Positions 46,998-59,539 of a DNA stretch of 64,000 nucleotides are shown piece by piece. Numbering within the stretch: the stretch's first letter is position 1; each line of letters starts with the position of its first letter. Made by a program: the position numbers and the translations under genes. Under the pieces are notes generated by a model, which saw only the letters and a program-made list of their open reading frames with translations, was not told the DNA's origin and did not search any database. Source of the stretch: Trissonchulus latispiculum (taxonomy: Eukaryota; Nematoda; Enoplea; Enoplida; Ironidae); the NCBI GenBank assembly GCA_030248195.1, contig JASAND010030223.1, positions 1 to 64,000 of the forward strand, in the 5' to 3' direction.

Positions 46998-47358
46998 CTG
47001 GCTTTTTCCTAGGCAAAAATTTCTGGGGGGGCTCGGATTTCTGGGGGGGGGGAAGAAAAATTTTCCTAAAAATGCCTAAAAATAGCTATTTTTTGCTGCT
47101 GAGTTAAAAAATTAACTATTTTTAACTTAAATTTAAGCTTAAAATAGCCAAAAAATGCTTAAAAATGGGTAAAAAAATCCGGCGAAGCCGGAAAAATGTT
47201 TCAAAATTTACCCTCAAAACCCTATTTTTCCGTGCATTTTAGAGTTCTGGGGGGGAAGGCCCGAATCCTGGGGGGGCGATTCTGCGGGGGCGACCCAAGT
47301 CTGGGGGGGGGGGCGAATTTCTGGGGGCCCCCCTACCCCCCCTGTAGGAAAAAGCCAG
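46998..47358. mobile_element. palindromic MITE with 5-bp TSD (CTGG-family copy)
   Basis: Ends CTGGCTTTTTCCTA...TAGGAAAAAGCCAG, with the exact 5-bp duplication ACAGA (46993-46997, 47359-47363). Same internal design: G/C runs and TCCGGCGAAGCCGGA. Confidence 0.88.
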
Positions 47359-47359
47359 A

Positions 47360-49500
47360 CAGATGCCCTACACATACATACAATCCGCTTTGGTCTAAGT
47401 CTTTCCAGTAGTTCAGGGTGCCCATGCAAAGTTTGCCAAATTTCAGTACTTGGACGGACCAAAATTTTCGAAAATTTCAAAGTACCAAAAAATTTGCTGG
47501 GAAGCAGTGGGAGCGACAATAATACACCCTCCAGGGTTATTTTGGATGCTCTTCAAGATAGGCTAGTAAAATCCTAGATAGCTCATACCGGTAAGCCCAC
47601 ACAGGGGGTGGGTTTTTTCGCGCATTGGCGAGTGGGTTTTTTCCCTCTTGACTATATATATATATATATATATAACCCTATCCTATATATAGGTGACTTT
47701 TCGCGAAAATCCGAGAAAGATTTTTGATTGATTTGGATCGATCGATTCTGCTCATAGTTTCAACAGGGGGGAAGGGGTGGACACCTCCCCCCAAGATGGA
47801 AAAGTCCCGACCCCATCCTCGAAATTGTAGAGACTGACCCCCACCTCCCAAAATTTGGCAGACCCCACCTTCAAGATTTTGCTCCAACATTGGCAGGGTT
47901 GTGGGCTAGACCGTGATTTCTCGGAGGCCGAGACTCATAGTTTGGTTGGGAGGGGGTCACCGTAAATTTTGGAAATTCGGTTTAGGTGGTCGACTCCAGA
48001 TATTCAGTGGCGGTGCACCCCCCAAAATCCGGACCTCAGAAAATCCAAAAAGTTGCCTATAACAACACTATATTCTGTATTTCAACGTTTTTTCGTCAAA
48101 ACATGCTTGCTTTAGCGTTTTAGGCGTTTTTACACGGTTATAAAGCGATTTGAGAAACCCTTTTAAAAATCAATTTTTTGCAAACCAAAAAGTGCTGGGG
48201 GTTCATCGTGGAGGCAGGATAGCCAAAAGTTGGAGGAGGCAAGAGGGTAAGTCAAAATTCTGGGGGAAAATTGGGGACGGTGTCGTAAAGTTTGGGAAGG
48301 GGATACACTCCTCCCCGATCAAAGTTTCACTGGAAATTTTGGTTGGGGGAGGGTTAACTTTGAAAATTTAACGGTAACCCCAGAAATGTGATGGGGAGTC
48401 ATAGATGTGTAGATTTTTCAATTTTTTAACGAAAACCCTACTATTTTTGCCGAACCCCCCCTTCTCGAGAATTTTTTCTTACCCCTCTCCCCAAATATAA
48501 TTCTTTCATATATATACCCACTCCCCCTTTTTTGCCAGACGCCCCTCCCTACATTTTTCAAACCCCACCACCACTTTCTTTGCCAGCCACACCTATGTCG
48601 TGGGGAGTACCGCCATAGGTGTGTTAGGGGGGGAACACCCCTCCCCCAAATGGGGAGGTCACCGACCCTAACCCCCAAAAAAATCTGCCCCTCCCCCCAA
48701 ATCTGGAGTCTACCCCCCGAATTTGGACCTCAGAAATATCAAAAAACGGCCAAAAAATGCTAAATTTTCTGTAATTTAGCCCTTTTTTCTTCAAAATAAT
48801 GCTTGTTTTTAACGTTTTAGGCGTTTTTGCACCGTTTTGAAGCGATTTTAAGCCAAAATTTGAGAAAAAATTTTCAAAAAATGACCATTTTGCGGCCAAA
48901 ATTAGCTAACTTTTTGGTAGCCGAAAGTTGGGGGAGGGTAAGTAAAAAAATCTGGGGGGAGGGGGTAAAGTTGGTCGAACATTTTGGGGGGATAAGCCCC
49001 CCAACCATAGGTGTAACGGGGATTTGGGTTGGGGGGTCCCCTCCCCCGGAATTTAGGGGGGGCCCTTTTTAGACCCCCGAAACCCCCCCACGACCCTCCC
49101 CAAACCTCTCCCAAAAAATCTTTCTATTTTTATGCCAAAAATCGCATTTTCAGCCATTGCTAATGCCGAAAAACATGAAATCATTAAGTAATTTTAACAT
49201 TAGACAGTGTTTTTAAACTCGAAAACTTGATTGCCAACATGTTTCTGAGTCCAGAATAAGGTCAATATTGAGTCTAGAAGTCCATAAAACCGTTATAAAC
49301 GTGTATTTCTCGCGATAATTTAATTAATTAATATACAATTTTCGCGCTATACACCTATATATGCCCAAACCCCCCCCCTACCAAAGGAAACTATGCCCCC
49401 GGCCCCCCGACTTTCGAAAATTTACCCCAGTTCCCTGAAATTATGGGTCTGAGGGGGAAGGTATATAAATCTTGGCCGACCACCGAAATGAGATGGGGGG
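47360..49500. repeat. degenerate G/C-homopolymer-rich repeats, no gene
   Basis: The block AAATTTTCTGTAATTTAGCC / AACGTTTTAGGCGTTTTTGC recurs near 48060-48180 and 48740-48860, and again at 53320-53430. Open frames here are G/C-run artefacts. Confidence 0.65.
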
Positions 49501-49646
49501 TATATACAAATTTTGGGTATTTTTAGGGTATATATATACAAGTAACAAAAATGCTCCGCACAAAAGAGGATAATATGTGTGTGTTGGCTGTATCGTATAT
49601 ATATATCCTTTAAATATATAATAAATATAAATAGGTATATATATAT

Positions 49647-50918
49647 ATAGCAAGCTTAACAAAAAAAAATCATCCGAAATTTTAACAAAAAAAAAATCAC
49701 CCCACCCTGACTCACAGGAAAGTCGCAGAGACCCAAATTTTTTCATGGTGATAGCCACACATCTCGACATTACAGCCTGTGAGTTTGAGCCCCTAGGCTC
49801 TCTCCATGCGTTCAGGGCAGACCTTTAAGTGAGGGTACCCAAAAGTGACCTCAAAAACGTTCATGACCGAAGTTCGAATTTCGGCTGCTATTTACGAAGG
49901 GAAAACCCTAGGCAACCCATATTGTACATGTGACATGTCCTGACTGTGGGCTATCGATACATATATAGAAGTTCCCAGTCGGACCTCTGAGCCGTCCTGG
50001 GGTGGGTGATTTTTTTTTTGTTAAAATCTTAACAAATAAAAAATCATTTTTATGTTTTGTTACTGAAGTCAGAACAGCAGCTAGAGCAAAACTAACGTCA
50101 AATTCGAGCTCAGCGACCTCGAAAACCGTTATAGCCGTGGTTTTTGAGGTTGCCTGACACTTCTGGGAGTCCAACCTGGTAACCAGCCGGGTCTGAACCG
50201 TCCGACGGTAAACGTGATCCCAGAAGTCAGTATTAGGCCATAGTTACCTAAAAACTAATGCCAGATTTGAATTCAGCGCCCTGGAAAACCCCCTAGGACA
50301 TATTTATAGCCACTTCGGACTGTTCAGTTGGTACCTGGAGGGTCCGGACGGGTCCGGCAGGGGTCACGTGACCGTGGGTCATACCCCACCAAAATACGAA
50401 GTTCTGATTTTCTCTGCCAAAATGCCTGGAAATAGGTTATAATCACTCACAAACACGAAAAAACAACATTTTAGCCTTTAAAACGGCACTTTAGAGCCAC
50501 CAGACTTCATACTGGACGCTGTCGGGGGCCATCAGTGACCACTAAGACTTCGGTGGGGTCAGTTGCATTAGTTGGAGCACTAGGCTAGCGGTTTGGGGTT
50601 CTAAATACGTTATTTAGTGCGCTCTATCCAAAACTGATGAGAAAAAGTTGCTAGCTGCTCTCTGGGATCCGATCCGTCACTGATTTTTTTTTGTTAACGG
50701 GTGATTTTTTATTTGTTAAACCTTTAACAAAAAAAAAATCACACATTTTCGTCTACTGCTACTTACTGGTAGGTTGTAGAGCAACGAAACTGGGGTGGTT
50801 TTAAAGCTTAGCCCAAGACCTATCCATGGGTCCTCAAAGTAATCGATTTGGTTTAGTTTTGCGAAAGTTCCAGCCAAAAAACCGAATTTTGATTTTTTTT
50901 TGTTAAGCTTGCTATATA
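49647..50918. mobile_element. inverted-end element nested in the giant palindrome
   Basis: Left AGCAAGCTTAACAAAAAAAA and right TTTTTTTTGTTAAGCTTGCT, with TATA-type flanks. Internal copies of GATTTTTTTTTGTTAA occur near 50010 and 50690. No coding capacity. Confidence 0.65.
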
Positions 50919-51711
50919 TCCTTTAAATTCCGGTTGAAGAAGTAAAGACAAAAGTTTCATGGGCACGTGACGTTATTTGGCACAGCAAATATTGGTGGAT
51001 GGTTCCATGTCAAAAGTTGCTCAGCTCACTTAGGGCTTTCATTTGATACCAAATTTGACCACTTTTGAAAAATTTTATTTTTGACCGAAAATCGCCTAAG
51101 TCCCCACCCCACCCCACCGACCACAGCACTCTACAGCCACTTTGAGCATGCAGTTCTATGACAAAAGTTGCTCAGATCGCTTAGGGCTTTCATTTGGTAC
51201 CAAATTTGACCACTTTTGAAAAATTTTATTTTCGACCACTTGACCCCCCACCCGACTGACCCTTCAAACGGCAAATTGTTGTTACTATTTCCTCTTTGGT
51301 AATTTTTAAGCAACGCTTGTCTGACATTGAACCTCAGCTTCAAAAATTTATTCGGGGGCGTGCACTACAAGGACCTTAGTCCTTTGCATGCCACGATAAA
51401 TCCTTCATTGGATTCTCGAGGATGATTATGAATTTATACTAACTATCTTTTCTTTACTAACTATGCGTATTATATACGTACTTGAACATCCCCGTGGCCT
51501 ACCAAACTCTGGCGTCATCATTGTATCTGTTGTCTACTAACCCTGACGTGATCTTGCCGCTTGTACGCACCAGCATTGTCATGTCAGATGTAATACATTG
51601 TTGTATGTGGACGCGGCGTAATGGGCTGGGCAGCCGCGGGGTGAGTCACGTGGATGTAATAAAAATTTCCTTTTTGTTTACTAACACCACGTGATTTGCT
51701 CGGGATCCCCC

Positions 51712-52140
51712 CCCCCCAAAAAAAAGGAAAGTGGAACCAGCCCAGCAAAATAGGTACGTCGGACGGCAAAACGGATACCGGGAATGAGCTGGGCACACCA
51801 GAAAACCCCTATAGACAAAGTTTTGAGAGCCGCCAGGTAAGAGACGGTTATGGACCTCCAGGAAGCGGCGTTTCCGACATGACCCTCCAGACGGCAGAGT
51901 GGAACCAGCACAGCAAGATGGATGAGTCCGACGGCAAAAAGGACACTGGAAAATGAGCTGGGCGCAACCAGAAACCCCCTATATAGACAAAGTTTTGAGA
52001 GGCCAGGTAACGCCTACTATGGACATTCAGGAAGCGGTTTCCGACTTGACCCTCCCGACGGCAAGGTGGAACCAGCCCAACAGGATGGGTGGGTCTGAAA
52101 TTGACTGCGGGAATCGATTCTTTGTGCCAGAAAACCATTC
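51712..52140. repeat. 164-bp tandem repeat, right block (inverse orientation)
   Basis: About 2.6 units of the same repeat as 44954-45850, complemented (GTGGAACCAGCCCA, CTATAGACAAAGTTTTGAGA). Confidence 0.87.
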
Positions 52141-52742
52141 AATGGAAGATTTGAGCGTTCAAAGTTAAATAGATGAGCGAGAAATTCCCGATTTTCATTT
52201 TCGAATTTTCGTCATCTTTCACGGGCCACTGTAGTCGCTAAGGTGGCGATAGATAAACGCAACCTGGACCGTTAGTTAGTTCAATATATGTAATTTCTGA
52301 ATATAAAAAGAAATCAGCTCCAGCTCGTAACGTTCGACCTGAGCGACGACCACAAAAATGGTCACTTTTCGCTATGAGCCGATTTTGCGGCGCCACTGCG
52401 ACGCTGTGGCGCAGCTGTGGCGCAAAAAAAGTTGTGATTCTTAAATTCTTTAGAGGGTACTACTAGACCCCATAGCCCTTAGGTTTGTTTACCGTTGCAG
52501 ATCACGTGAAAGCGGCGAACATTATGTACAATACAACCATCAAATAGGAGAAAACCGAAAAAAAACATCGCCGCCATAACCGGTCCGGGGCGCAACTTTT
52601 AACGGTAAGTGATACGGGGCTGAAACTTCACAGACATACTAAACTCGATGTGCTCTACAATTTGCGCATGAAATCTGCGCAGGATTTTGCGCAGCTTCTG
52701 CGCAGCTTATTTTACACTGTCTCCAGCCACTTTTCACACATA

Positions 52743-52769
52743 TTATAGGGGTCGCTGCCGCGACCCCTA
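52743..52769. repeat. short perfect hairpin
   Basis: ATAGGGGTCGC and GCGACCCCTAT separated by TGCC. It could be a terminator-like or element-end structure; nothing else indicates function. Confidence 0.5.
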
Positions 52770-52979
52770 TGATAAATTTTGCAAAAAGTTTCAAAAAAGT
52801 CCAAATTTTTGGCTTAAAGTGTTTATTATTGCAAGAAATACACGTTTTTACCTGTATTATGGACTTTCTGATTCAATATTGACGTTATTTTGGACATAGA
52901 CACGTGTTGGCAAACAAGTTTGCGAGTTTAAAACTACTGTCTAATGATAAAATTACTTCATGGTTTTTTGAAATTATAA

Positions 52980-54475
52980 ACGGCTGAAAATGCGATTTTT
53001 GGCATGAAAATAGAAAATTTTTTTGGGGGAGGGTTGCATGGTTGCATAGATGTATTGGGGGGGGCGGGGCCCCCCACCAAAAGGACAAATTTTGGCGACC
53101 CCCCCCCCGATTTTCAGATTGTTGCTACTCCCCCCAAAATTTTGGCCAAAACGTGGCCAAAAATGGCATAAAATCGAAAATTTAGGGGGGTCCCCCACCC
53201 TCCGTCGGGAACCCCCCTCATAGTTTCCCTGGAACTTTGAGTCTGGGGGGGGGGTAAATCCTGGCCGACCTCCGAAATGTGATGGGGGTACCCCCCAGAA
53301 TTCGGACCTCAGAAATTTCGAAAAATGGCCAAAAAATGCAAACTTTTCTGTAATTTAGCCATTTTTCCATCAAAATAAGGTCTGTTCTTAACGTTTTAGG
53401 CGTTTTTGCACCGTTTTAATGCGATTTTAGGCCAAAATTTTAGAAAACTTTTTCAAAAAATGACCATCTTTCGACCAAATTTAGCTAAATTTTTGGGTGC
53501 AAAAATCGTTGGGGGGGGCCCATCGGGGGGGGGGGGGGAGTAGCCAAAGGTTGGGGGAGGGTAAATAAGTTTAAACATCTGGGGGGGGGGTAAATTTGGT
53601 CGAAAATTTTGGGGGGGGGCACAGGAAAACTTTTTCCAGAAGTCTGGAAAAAATCTGGAAAAATGTTTTAACGCTGAAAATTTTCCAGACTTTTTCCAGG
53701 TTTTTTTCTGTTGTTCGGAAAAAATCTGGAAAATGTCTGGAAAAATTTTTCCAGACATTTTCCAGATATTTTCAAGGTATTTTCCAGATCTGGAAAATAT
53801 CTGGAAAAATCTTGAAAAAGTCTGGAAAACGTATTTTCCAGGTTTTCCCCAGACATTTTCCAGTCTTTTTCCAGAACTAGAAAATCTTCCGAAAATTTCT
53901 GGAAAATTGCTGTTCTAATGTTTTTCGCTTTGGGGGCAACTGGAAGAAGTGGAGGGAGGACAAACAGTGCCTCATTGGTGTGAAAGCCTGTTTAGTTTGG
54001 ATTTTGGGTGGAGTTGGCATATAGGCATAGTTTCACCGGAAATCATAGGTGTACATACATTGAGAAAAAGTTGGGGGTGGGCGTGAGAGGGTAGCCGAAA
54101 TTAGTGTGGGTGGGGTTTACCGATTTTAGGTGGGGTGGGGTCCGGAAAAATTTAATCTGGGGGCTGGGGGAGGAGGTAAAAATTTTGCATCAAAAATTCA
54201 GAAAAAAGTTGCGATTTTTTGTAAAACAACTTTTTGTACGATTAAAATTAGCAGTATTTTTTCCTCTTTGCTCGTTTATTCGAGAAAATTGGGCATTTTT
54301 GAAAAAAATTCGAAATTTTTGAATTTTTTAGTGAAATTTTCGAAAGTTTTAAAGGTGGGTTCGGGCAAATTCGGGTGGGTGTGGGTCTGGGATTTTGCAA
54401 TTTGGGAGAGGGGGAAGGGAAGCCTCCAAAATTTCGAGGGTGGGGTCGGGACATGTCCGTTTGAGGAAATTTATT
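52980..54475. repeat. G/C-run repeats and CTGGAAAA inverted/tandem array; no gene
   Basis: 53628-53912 is an array of TTTTTCCAGA and TCTGGAAAA in both orientations. The surroundings repeat the 48.7-kb block. Frames in it (for example SGKIFPDIFQIF) are repeat translations. Confidence 0.65.
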
Positions 54476-54478
54476 TAA

Positions 54479-55484
54479 GGTGCTGGTATCCTTTTGTGCA
54501 GTGCTTTTGTGGTGATTTTTCGAAACGCTATAACTTTCGCAATTTTGGGAGTTGGAAAGAGCTTTATACCTCGTTTTAAAGCTTATTATCTGTACATTCA
54601 CATGAGCTTACAAAACTAACAAAATTAGCAAAAATAGCAAAAAACTTGTGACATGCTGGCATCTGACCGGCTGCAAATAGACCAAAAATTTTTGAACACC
54701 GATTTCTCAAAACTGTAGAATCGGCCAAAATTTTTTCTTGTGCCATGATATGAAGGACATGTGGGCCGAGGGACATTTTTTTGGATTTGGCTCAACAAGT
54801 CTCAGTACTCCGGAAAATCCGGCAAATGCGCGATGACACGAAATTTCGCAACTTTCTATTCAGTTTTCTCACAACTGGAAAAGTTTTAGCTCAAACCAAG
54901 AAAAATGTCCCTCCGCAATAGGGCGAATTTTCATTCAGCCAAAAATCACGCGAATCCATTGGGTAGTTTTTGAGAAATCAATGTTCAAAACAAAATAATC
55001 GCATTTTTGCCAAAATGGTTTTTCGGCGTATTCCCTAGCTTAAAGCAACGAACTCCAGCGAATAGGTATTGATAAAATGCGCAATTGGACGGTGTATCGA
55101 TTGAGTATAAATAAGCCGAAATTGTATGTAAGATTTGGCAGTAATTTTGAAAAAACTGATTTCGTCGAAAATGGCCATTTTTTGACCTCAAAAATCGTTT
55201 TTGGTTTATACTGCCTTAACCACTAGAGGTAGCTCAAAAGTTGTAAAAGCAAAAATGTTCATTTTGGTGACCTCTTTCCAGCCATAACAACCAATCCGGT
55301 GTAGTGACTATGTACTGAGAGAATAAGGGCAAAAACAAAAACTTTCTTATCTTTAAACCTAAAAATCCGTGACTGGTCCCAGAATGTTAAAGAGCACGAA
55401 AATAATGTATTTGGAAAGTTTCATCCACTTTCATAAAGAATTGAAGCTTGTAGGGTCTAATTTACACAAAGCGATACCAGCACC
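54479..55484. mobile_element. 1-kb element flanked by TTAA
   Basis: Ends GGTGCTGGTATC...GATACCAGCACC, with TTAA on both sides (54475-54478, 55485-55488), the target of piggyBac-type transposases. Noncoding. A fragment of the family lies at 20885-20965. Confidence 0.72.
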
Positions 55485-55574
55485 TTAAGGAGAAGAAATT
55501 TTAAATTTAAGGAAATTTTTATGCAATAAAATTAATATTTCTGTGCGCAGGACGACAAGACGGTACCATGCAGG

Positions 55575-55860
55575 CCCGCCAGTGGCGGATCCAGGGGAAG
55601 GGCCCGGGGTCCTCCTTTGCGATTTGGGCCCCCTCCTTTCATTTTCCGGCGGCCCCCCTAGAAATTTTTTTCAGCTGTTTATATGTATATTTTGAGTGAA
55701 AAGTAAGTTTAATTTTAATAAATTCCACAAGTTTTTAAAAGATTTCGCCTGCGGCGCACTTATACTTCTGTGCTGCTTTATTACCTACGTAGTTCTGTGA
55801 CAGAACTTCTGTCTCTTAAAGTGTCTCCTATTTTGTTTCCTTTCCAGTTTTGTAAGTATA
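55575..55860. repeat. single-ended copy of the hAT-like family at 59966-60989
   Basis: It starts CAGTGGCGGATCCAGG. Its inner sequence (CGCCTGCGGCGCACTTATAC, TTCTGTCTCTTAAAGTGTC) matches the right half of 59966-60989 in inverse orientation. No second end was found nearby. Confidence 0.65.
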
Positions 55861-56450
55861 TAATTGTACTCAACGCCTTCAGTTTATTTTATGATTATAT
55901 ATATACCGGCTTTATACGGACATTTACAAATTTGATTTTGCTTTCATAACGTACAATATATATGAGTCGATTTCTGGGATGCTCGCATATAGAACGGACA
56001 ACCTGAAAAAATCTATTTTCTTCTTACTATGTCAGTTGATTAGGATTAGTAGGCGTAGTAAAACCTGCAAATATTAGCTTGTTTTGATGAGCGGTTAATG
56101 AGTAAGGTCCATTTTTGTGATTTTGCCATGGCAGCTAAATGGCCAATTTTACTTCCTGACTTTATTGCACTGTATTGAAAGACATAGACGTGGTACGGTG
56201 CTACTTTTGGTCCTCAAATAGTTCATCTATGGCTATGCAAAAGGTGTTCTTCTTCAGGTGTCATGTAGTTTCGGAAAACTGCAGTTTTAAGGTCACTGAC
56301 CCCACCAGTCGAGGGTAACGCGAAGTAAGTTTATTCGAGCTAGAGAGCTTACTACTGCTTAGCCAGATGCAATTTTATAATATATCATTTTTAGGATCAT
56401 AGTAAACCTGCTGGCCAAAAATGAGCCAAATCCCAGACCCAGTTTTGAGA
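55861..56450. other. no recognised feature
   Basis: A/T-rich intergenic DNA between two repeat copies. No exon-like open frame was recognised. Confidence 0.5.
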
Positions 56451-56452
56451 TA

Positions 56453-58619
56453 CGGTAAAATGGGGTAACAATGGCCATTTTCAAACTTTGAGACGCAACT
56501 CAACAGAACTTTTATGCCTAAAAGGTGGGTGGCATATACACCTCAGCATACCACTATTAAAAGTTCAATCTCTGCGTTCCCACGATGGCTCAGACCAAAA
56601 AAAGGGTGGTGGCCAAAGTTGGCCCTGAAGTGGTGTAACTATGGCCACAACTATTTTATGGCTGCTAGTCACAAATTTAACAGCCCGAATCCAATTAAAA
56701 TATTCTGAAATCAACGTTATATCACCGCCATCTCGAAAGCATCCATAAAGAATGCACAAACTGAGCCTAAACTCGGACACAAGACGTTGTAATGAACAAA
56801 ATTAACTCTGGAGTTGACAAAATTACCACTGGATCTATCAAAATCACTGAAATTGAACAGTAAAATTGTCCAAATGTAGCTGACAGCTGTACACTGAAGC
56901 AGTTTTTATTTAATCGTTAAATTGAGCAAACATTTGTACATTCCTGAATAGCCTATCAGTCTGACAAACTGTCGTTTTGGCGTTGAAGTTGCAGAAATGT
57001 TAAAGTTCACTACCGTCTGTTTGAATTTTTTCTGCAAAGAAATATAATCTCCCAAACAGTCCCCAAATATTGCCACAGATGATATCTGGCCCTTAACGAA
57101 CTTTAGTGCTGCTTGCGTAGGCTATCTGCGCCCAGGATAAGCAGGAGCTTTTTTCCAAACAAAATGAGAATATCCTCCCTGGCAAGCCATCAAAAGTAGC
57201 GGCAGCCGTAGTCAACTGATGCAATCTTTACTTCTTCCAAAAATTTCACATCCACAATGCCTGCGGCGCTGCCTGTATCTTGGAAACTGGCGCTTTTTGG
57301 ACGCAGACAAGCCGCCAGAATCCAGCGTAGGTTTTTCAGCGATTCTAAAGGTTGGACAAGTTCTACGAGTATTTCGTATGTGATGAATTTAGAACAGATT
57401 TTAACTCTTCATTACAAAAAGGGGGAAATTCAGTCCAAGACCTGTCACCTTCGACCATTATATGTATCTTTCGAGGGTGGACCATATTGGCGATTCAAGT
57501 TTGGTTGTCAAGGACACACTACCGATTTGAACAATTTTAACATTTCACTAAGTTTCATAGCATCCCAGTCACCTTTCCTGACTTCAAGTATATAGTAGCG
57601 GCAAAATTTCTGGCTTATATACTCTGCCTTTCTTTGACGTCCGGGATCTATCGTGGTAGCACGTGGTGTCCATCGTTTCAAACGTTTCTGCGAAATGTCC
57701 TAACTGGCAGGTTCTAGGTCGAAGCGTCGCTGTATTGCGCGTGGCGCTTTTGCAACTTTTTCACTGTTTTTGAATGGTGAAAGTTTCACCAATGCAGGTA
57801 TTACTATATCACCGTGTTTCCGATCCAAAGGGAGGATGCCAGTAGCTCCAAAGGCTCCGACACCAGAATTATCAAAGATCGCAGCCAACAGGCTGACCTA
57901 CGCAGGAGGGAGGTCTACATTTTACAAGACTTGTGTGCTTTCGCTATTCTAATTCCAGTGGTTTATTTTTAGCAAATGTTACCGCCAACACCCAGGTTCG
58001 TCGCAATAAAACCTTTTTTAGGAGGAACATCCTGAAAAGATGTTTGAAACCGCTCAAAACGCGCCAAATGTTTCGGTGGTGACAGATACTCCGGTGGTAG
58101 TTAGATTATTGCAGAAACATTGACTAATACAGATTTTCAACCCTCCAAAAAACCCATTTTTGCCAATGTTGACTTTGGCCATAACGAAGACTGGCCTGGG
58201 GCAACTTTGGCCATTTTATATTGTAATCGGTACAACATTGGCCACCTCAAATTGGAGATAACCCAGCAGCAGCTTTGCTTGCAAAAATGTTTAATAAAAT
58301 GGCGCTTGCGTGGTTGTATATACTAGCTGCCTTTGAAAGTATAAAGATGACTATTGTCTAGCAGTCTAAGAGTTTGCTTGAATATGGAAAATCACCACTT
58401 TTGAGAAAGTGAACATTTCGCTAAAATCGACCCCAAATTTCAGTATCAAAAGTATGCTCATTATATTTTATGTTATTAAGAAGCCCAGTGTCTATACTTT
58501 TGAAATATATAAGTTGGGCACTGATCGAGGAAGTCATAGCGGAGCAGCATAACGGTTTCCGTAAAAACCCCCGTTGTGGCCAATGTTACCCCACTGGCCA
58601 TTGTTACCCCATTTTACCG
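56453..58619 (-). mobile_element. decayed pogo/Tigger-like DNA transposon (2.2 kb)
   Basis: The terminal inverted repeat begins CGGTAAAATGGGGTAACAAT and extends 25 bp, with TA on both sides (56451-56452, 58620-58621), as for Tc1/mariner-pogo elements. Subterminal TGGCCA...GTTAC motifs recur. On the minus strand around 57800-57890, AFGATGILPLDR resembles the 'GFrxtGIxPlnp' block at the end of pogo-like DDE transposases. The frame is broken by stops and shifts, so it is not autonomous. Family assignment rests on the TA duplication, TIR and that one block. Confidence 0.7.
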
Positions 58620-58739
58620 TACAGCTCTTCAAAGTAAGAAAAATCGCCGATTTTAGGCCAAAACAGCGTTCAAGTCAAGTTTGGGCCGCCATAGCCGACT
58701 AATGGGAAAAGATATTGAGCTAATATTTTCAGCATATAA

Positions 58740-58890
58740 ACTACGTACCATAGACAGTGTTTTAGACCAATTTCAGCCAAATCTGAAAAATTTTATTTTT
58801 TCGATTTTTCAACACCCAAACTGTGACCAAAAAATCGAAAAAAATTAAATTTCTCAGATTTGCCTGAAATTGATCTAAAACATTGCCCAT
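58740..58890. repeat. imperfect palindrome
   Basis: GTTTTAGACCAATTTCAG and AAAATTTTATTTTTTCGATT face their complements near 58830-58885. Probably a MITE remnant. Confidence 0.55.
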
Positions 58891-59396
58891 TGCTTTGTAG
58901 TTTTGTTATTAACTGCATTATTCCAAGCATGATCAGCCGTAAACGGTCGATACTGGATATATAATGCTTAGAAAGAATTCCCTGTTCAAAATGGGAGCAT
59001 CTTTATCTGAGTTTTCGTACGAGATTGTAGAAGTCGAAGATATATGTATGTATGTATGTATAGGAAATTATATAAACTAAAAAAATTTGGTTTGGGAACT
59101 GTTAATAATATAGAATGCAAAGAATTCAATGTTTCAACAGCGTTTTAATGGTAAAATTAAAATTTTCTCAGCTTCTGAGAGACTCTACCCCCCAGACCCG
59201 ACGGTTTGGGTTGTAGTGTGCCGCTTTCGGTTACAACAGATTTAAGCTATGAACCTTAGAAAACTTTAGTATTAACAGGTAAACTTACAGCATAATGTAG
59301 TGTGCATACAATTGTTGCGCAAAAAATTAAATTTACCCGCCCCCCTGCCCGTCTTCGGTCCAAACCCCCCCCCTGAAATTTTTTGTACCTACGCTG

Positions 59397-59398
<2 letters not shown>

Positions 59399-59447
<49 letters not shown>
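59399..59447. repeat. (TA)n microsatellite
   Basis: About 48 bp of TA dinucleotides. Confidence 0.97.
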
Positions 59448-59449
<2 letters not shown>

Positions 59450-59539
59450 GGCACAGGCAGATTCAGATGGGGGTCGATTTTTTCACCTTGGTCCCTCCCC
59501 CATATACGTATATGATCCGAAAAAATTTTTGTCTCCGAT

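Larger units (their letters stand above)
44398..52703. mobile_element. giant 8.3-kb inverted-repeat element with nested insertions
   Basis: Terminal arms of about 560 bp (44398-44960 and 52140-52703) begin GCGCAGAAGCTGCGCAAAAT and end with its complement. Inside are inverted blocks of a 164-bp tandem repeat, then a second inverted pair (45900-46030 with 50930-51090), a third (CCAACACACATATTATCC near 46035 with 49570), and 5-bp-TSD MITEs. No transposase or other long conserved frame was seen. No clear terminal duplication (ATACGTAT left, AGCTTATT right). Confidence 0.78.

Noticed and set aside
53453..53918. Frames such as SGKIFPDIFQIFS as a repeat protein
   Set aside because: They translate the CTGGAAAA/TTTTCCAG array and occur on both strands alike.
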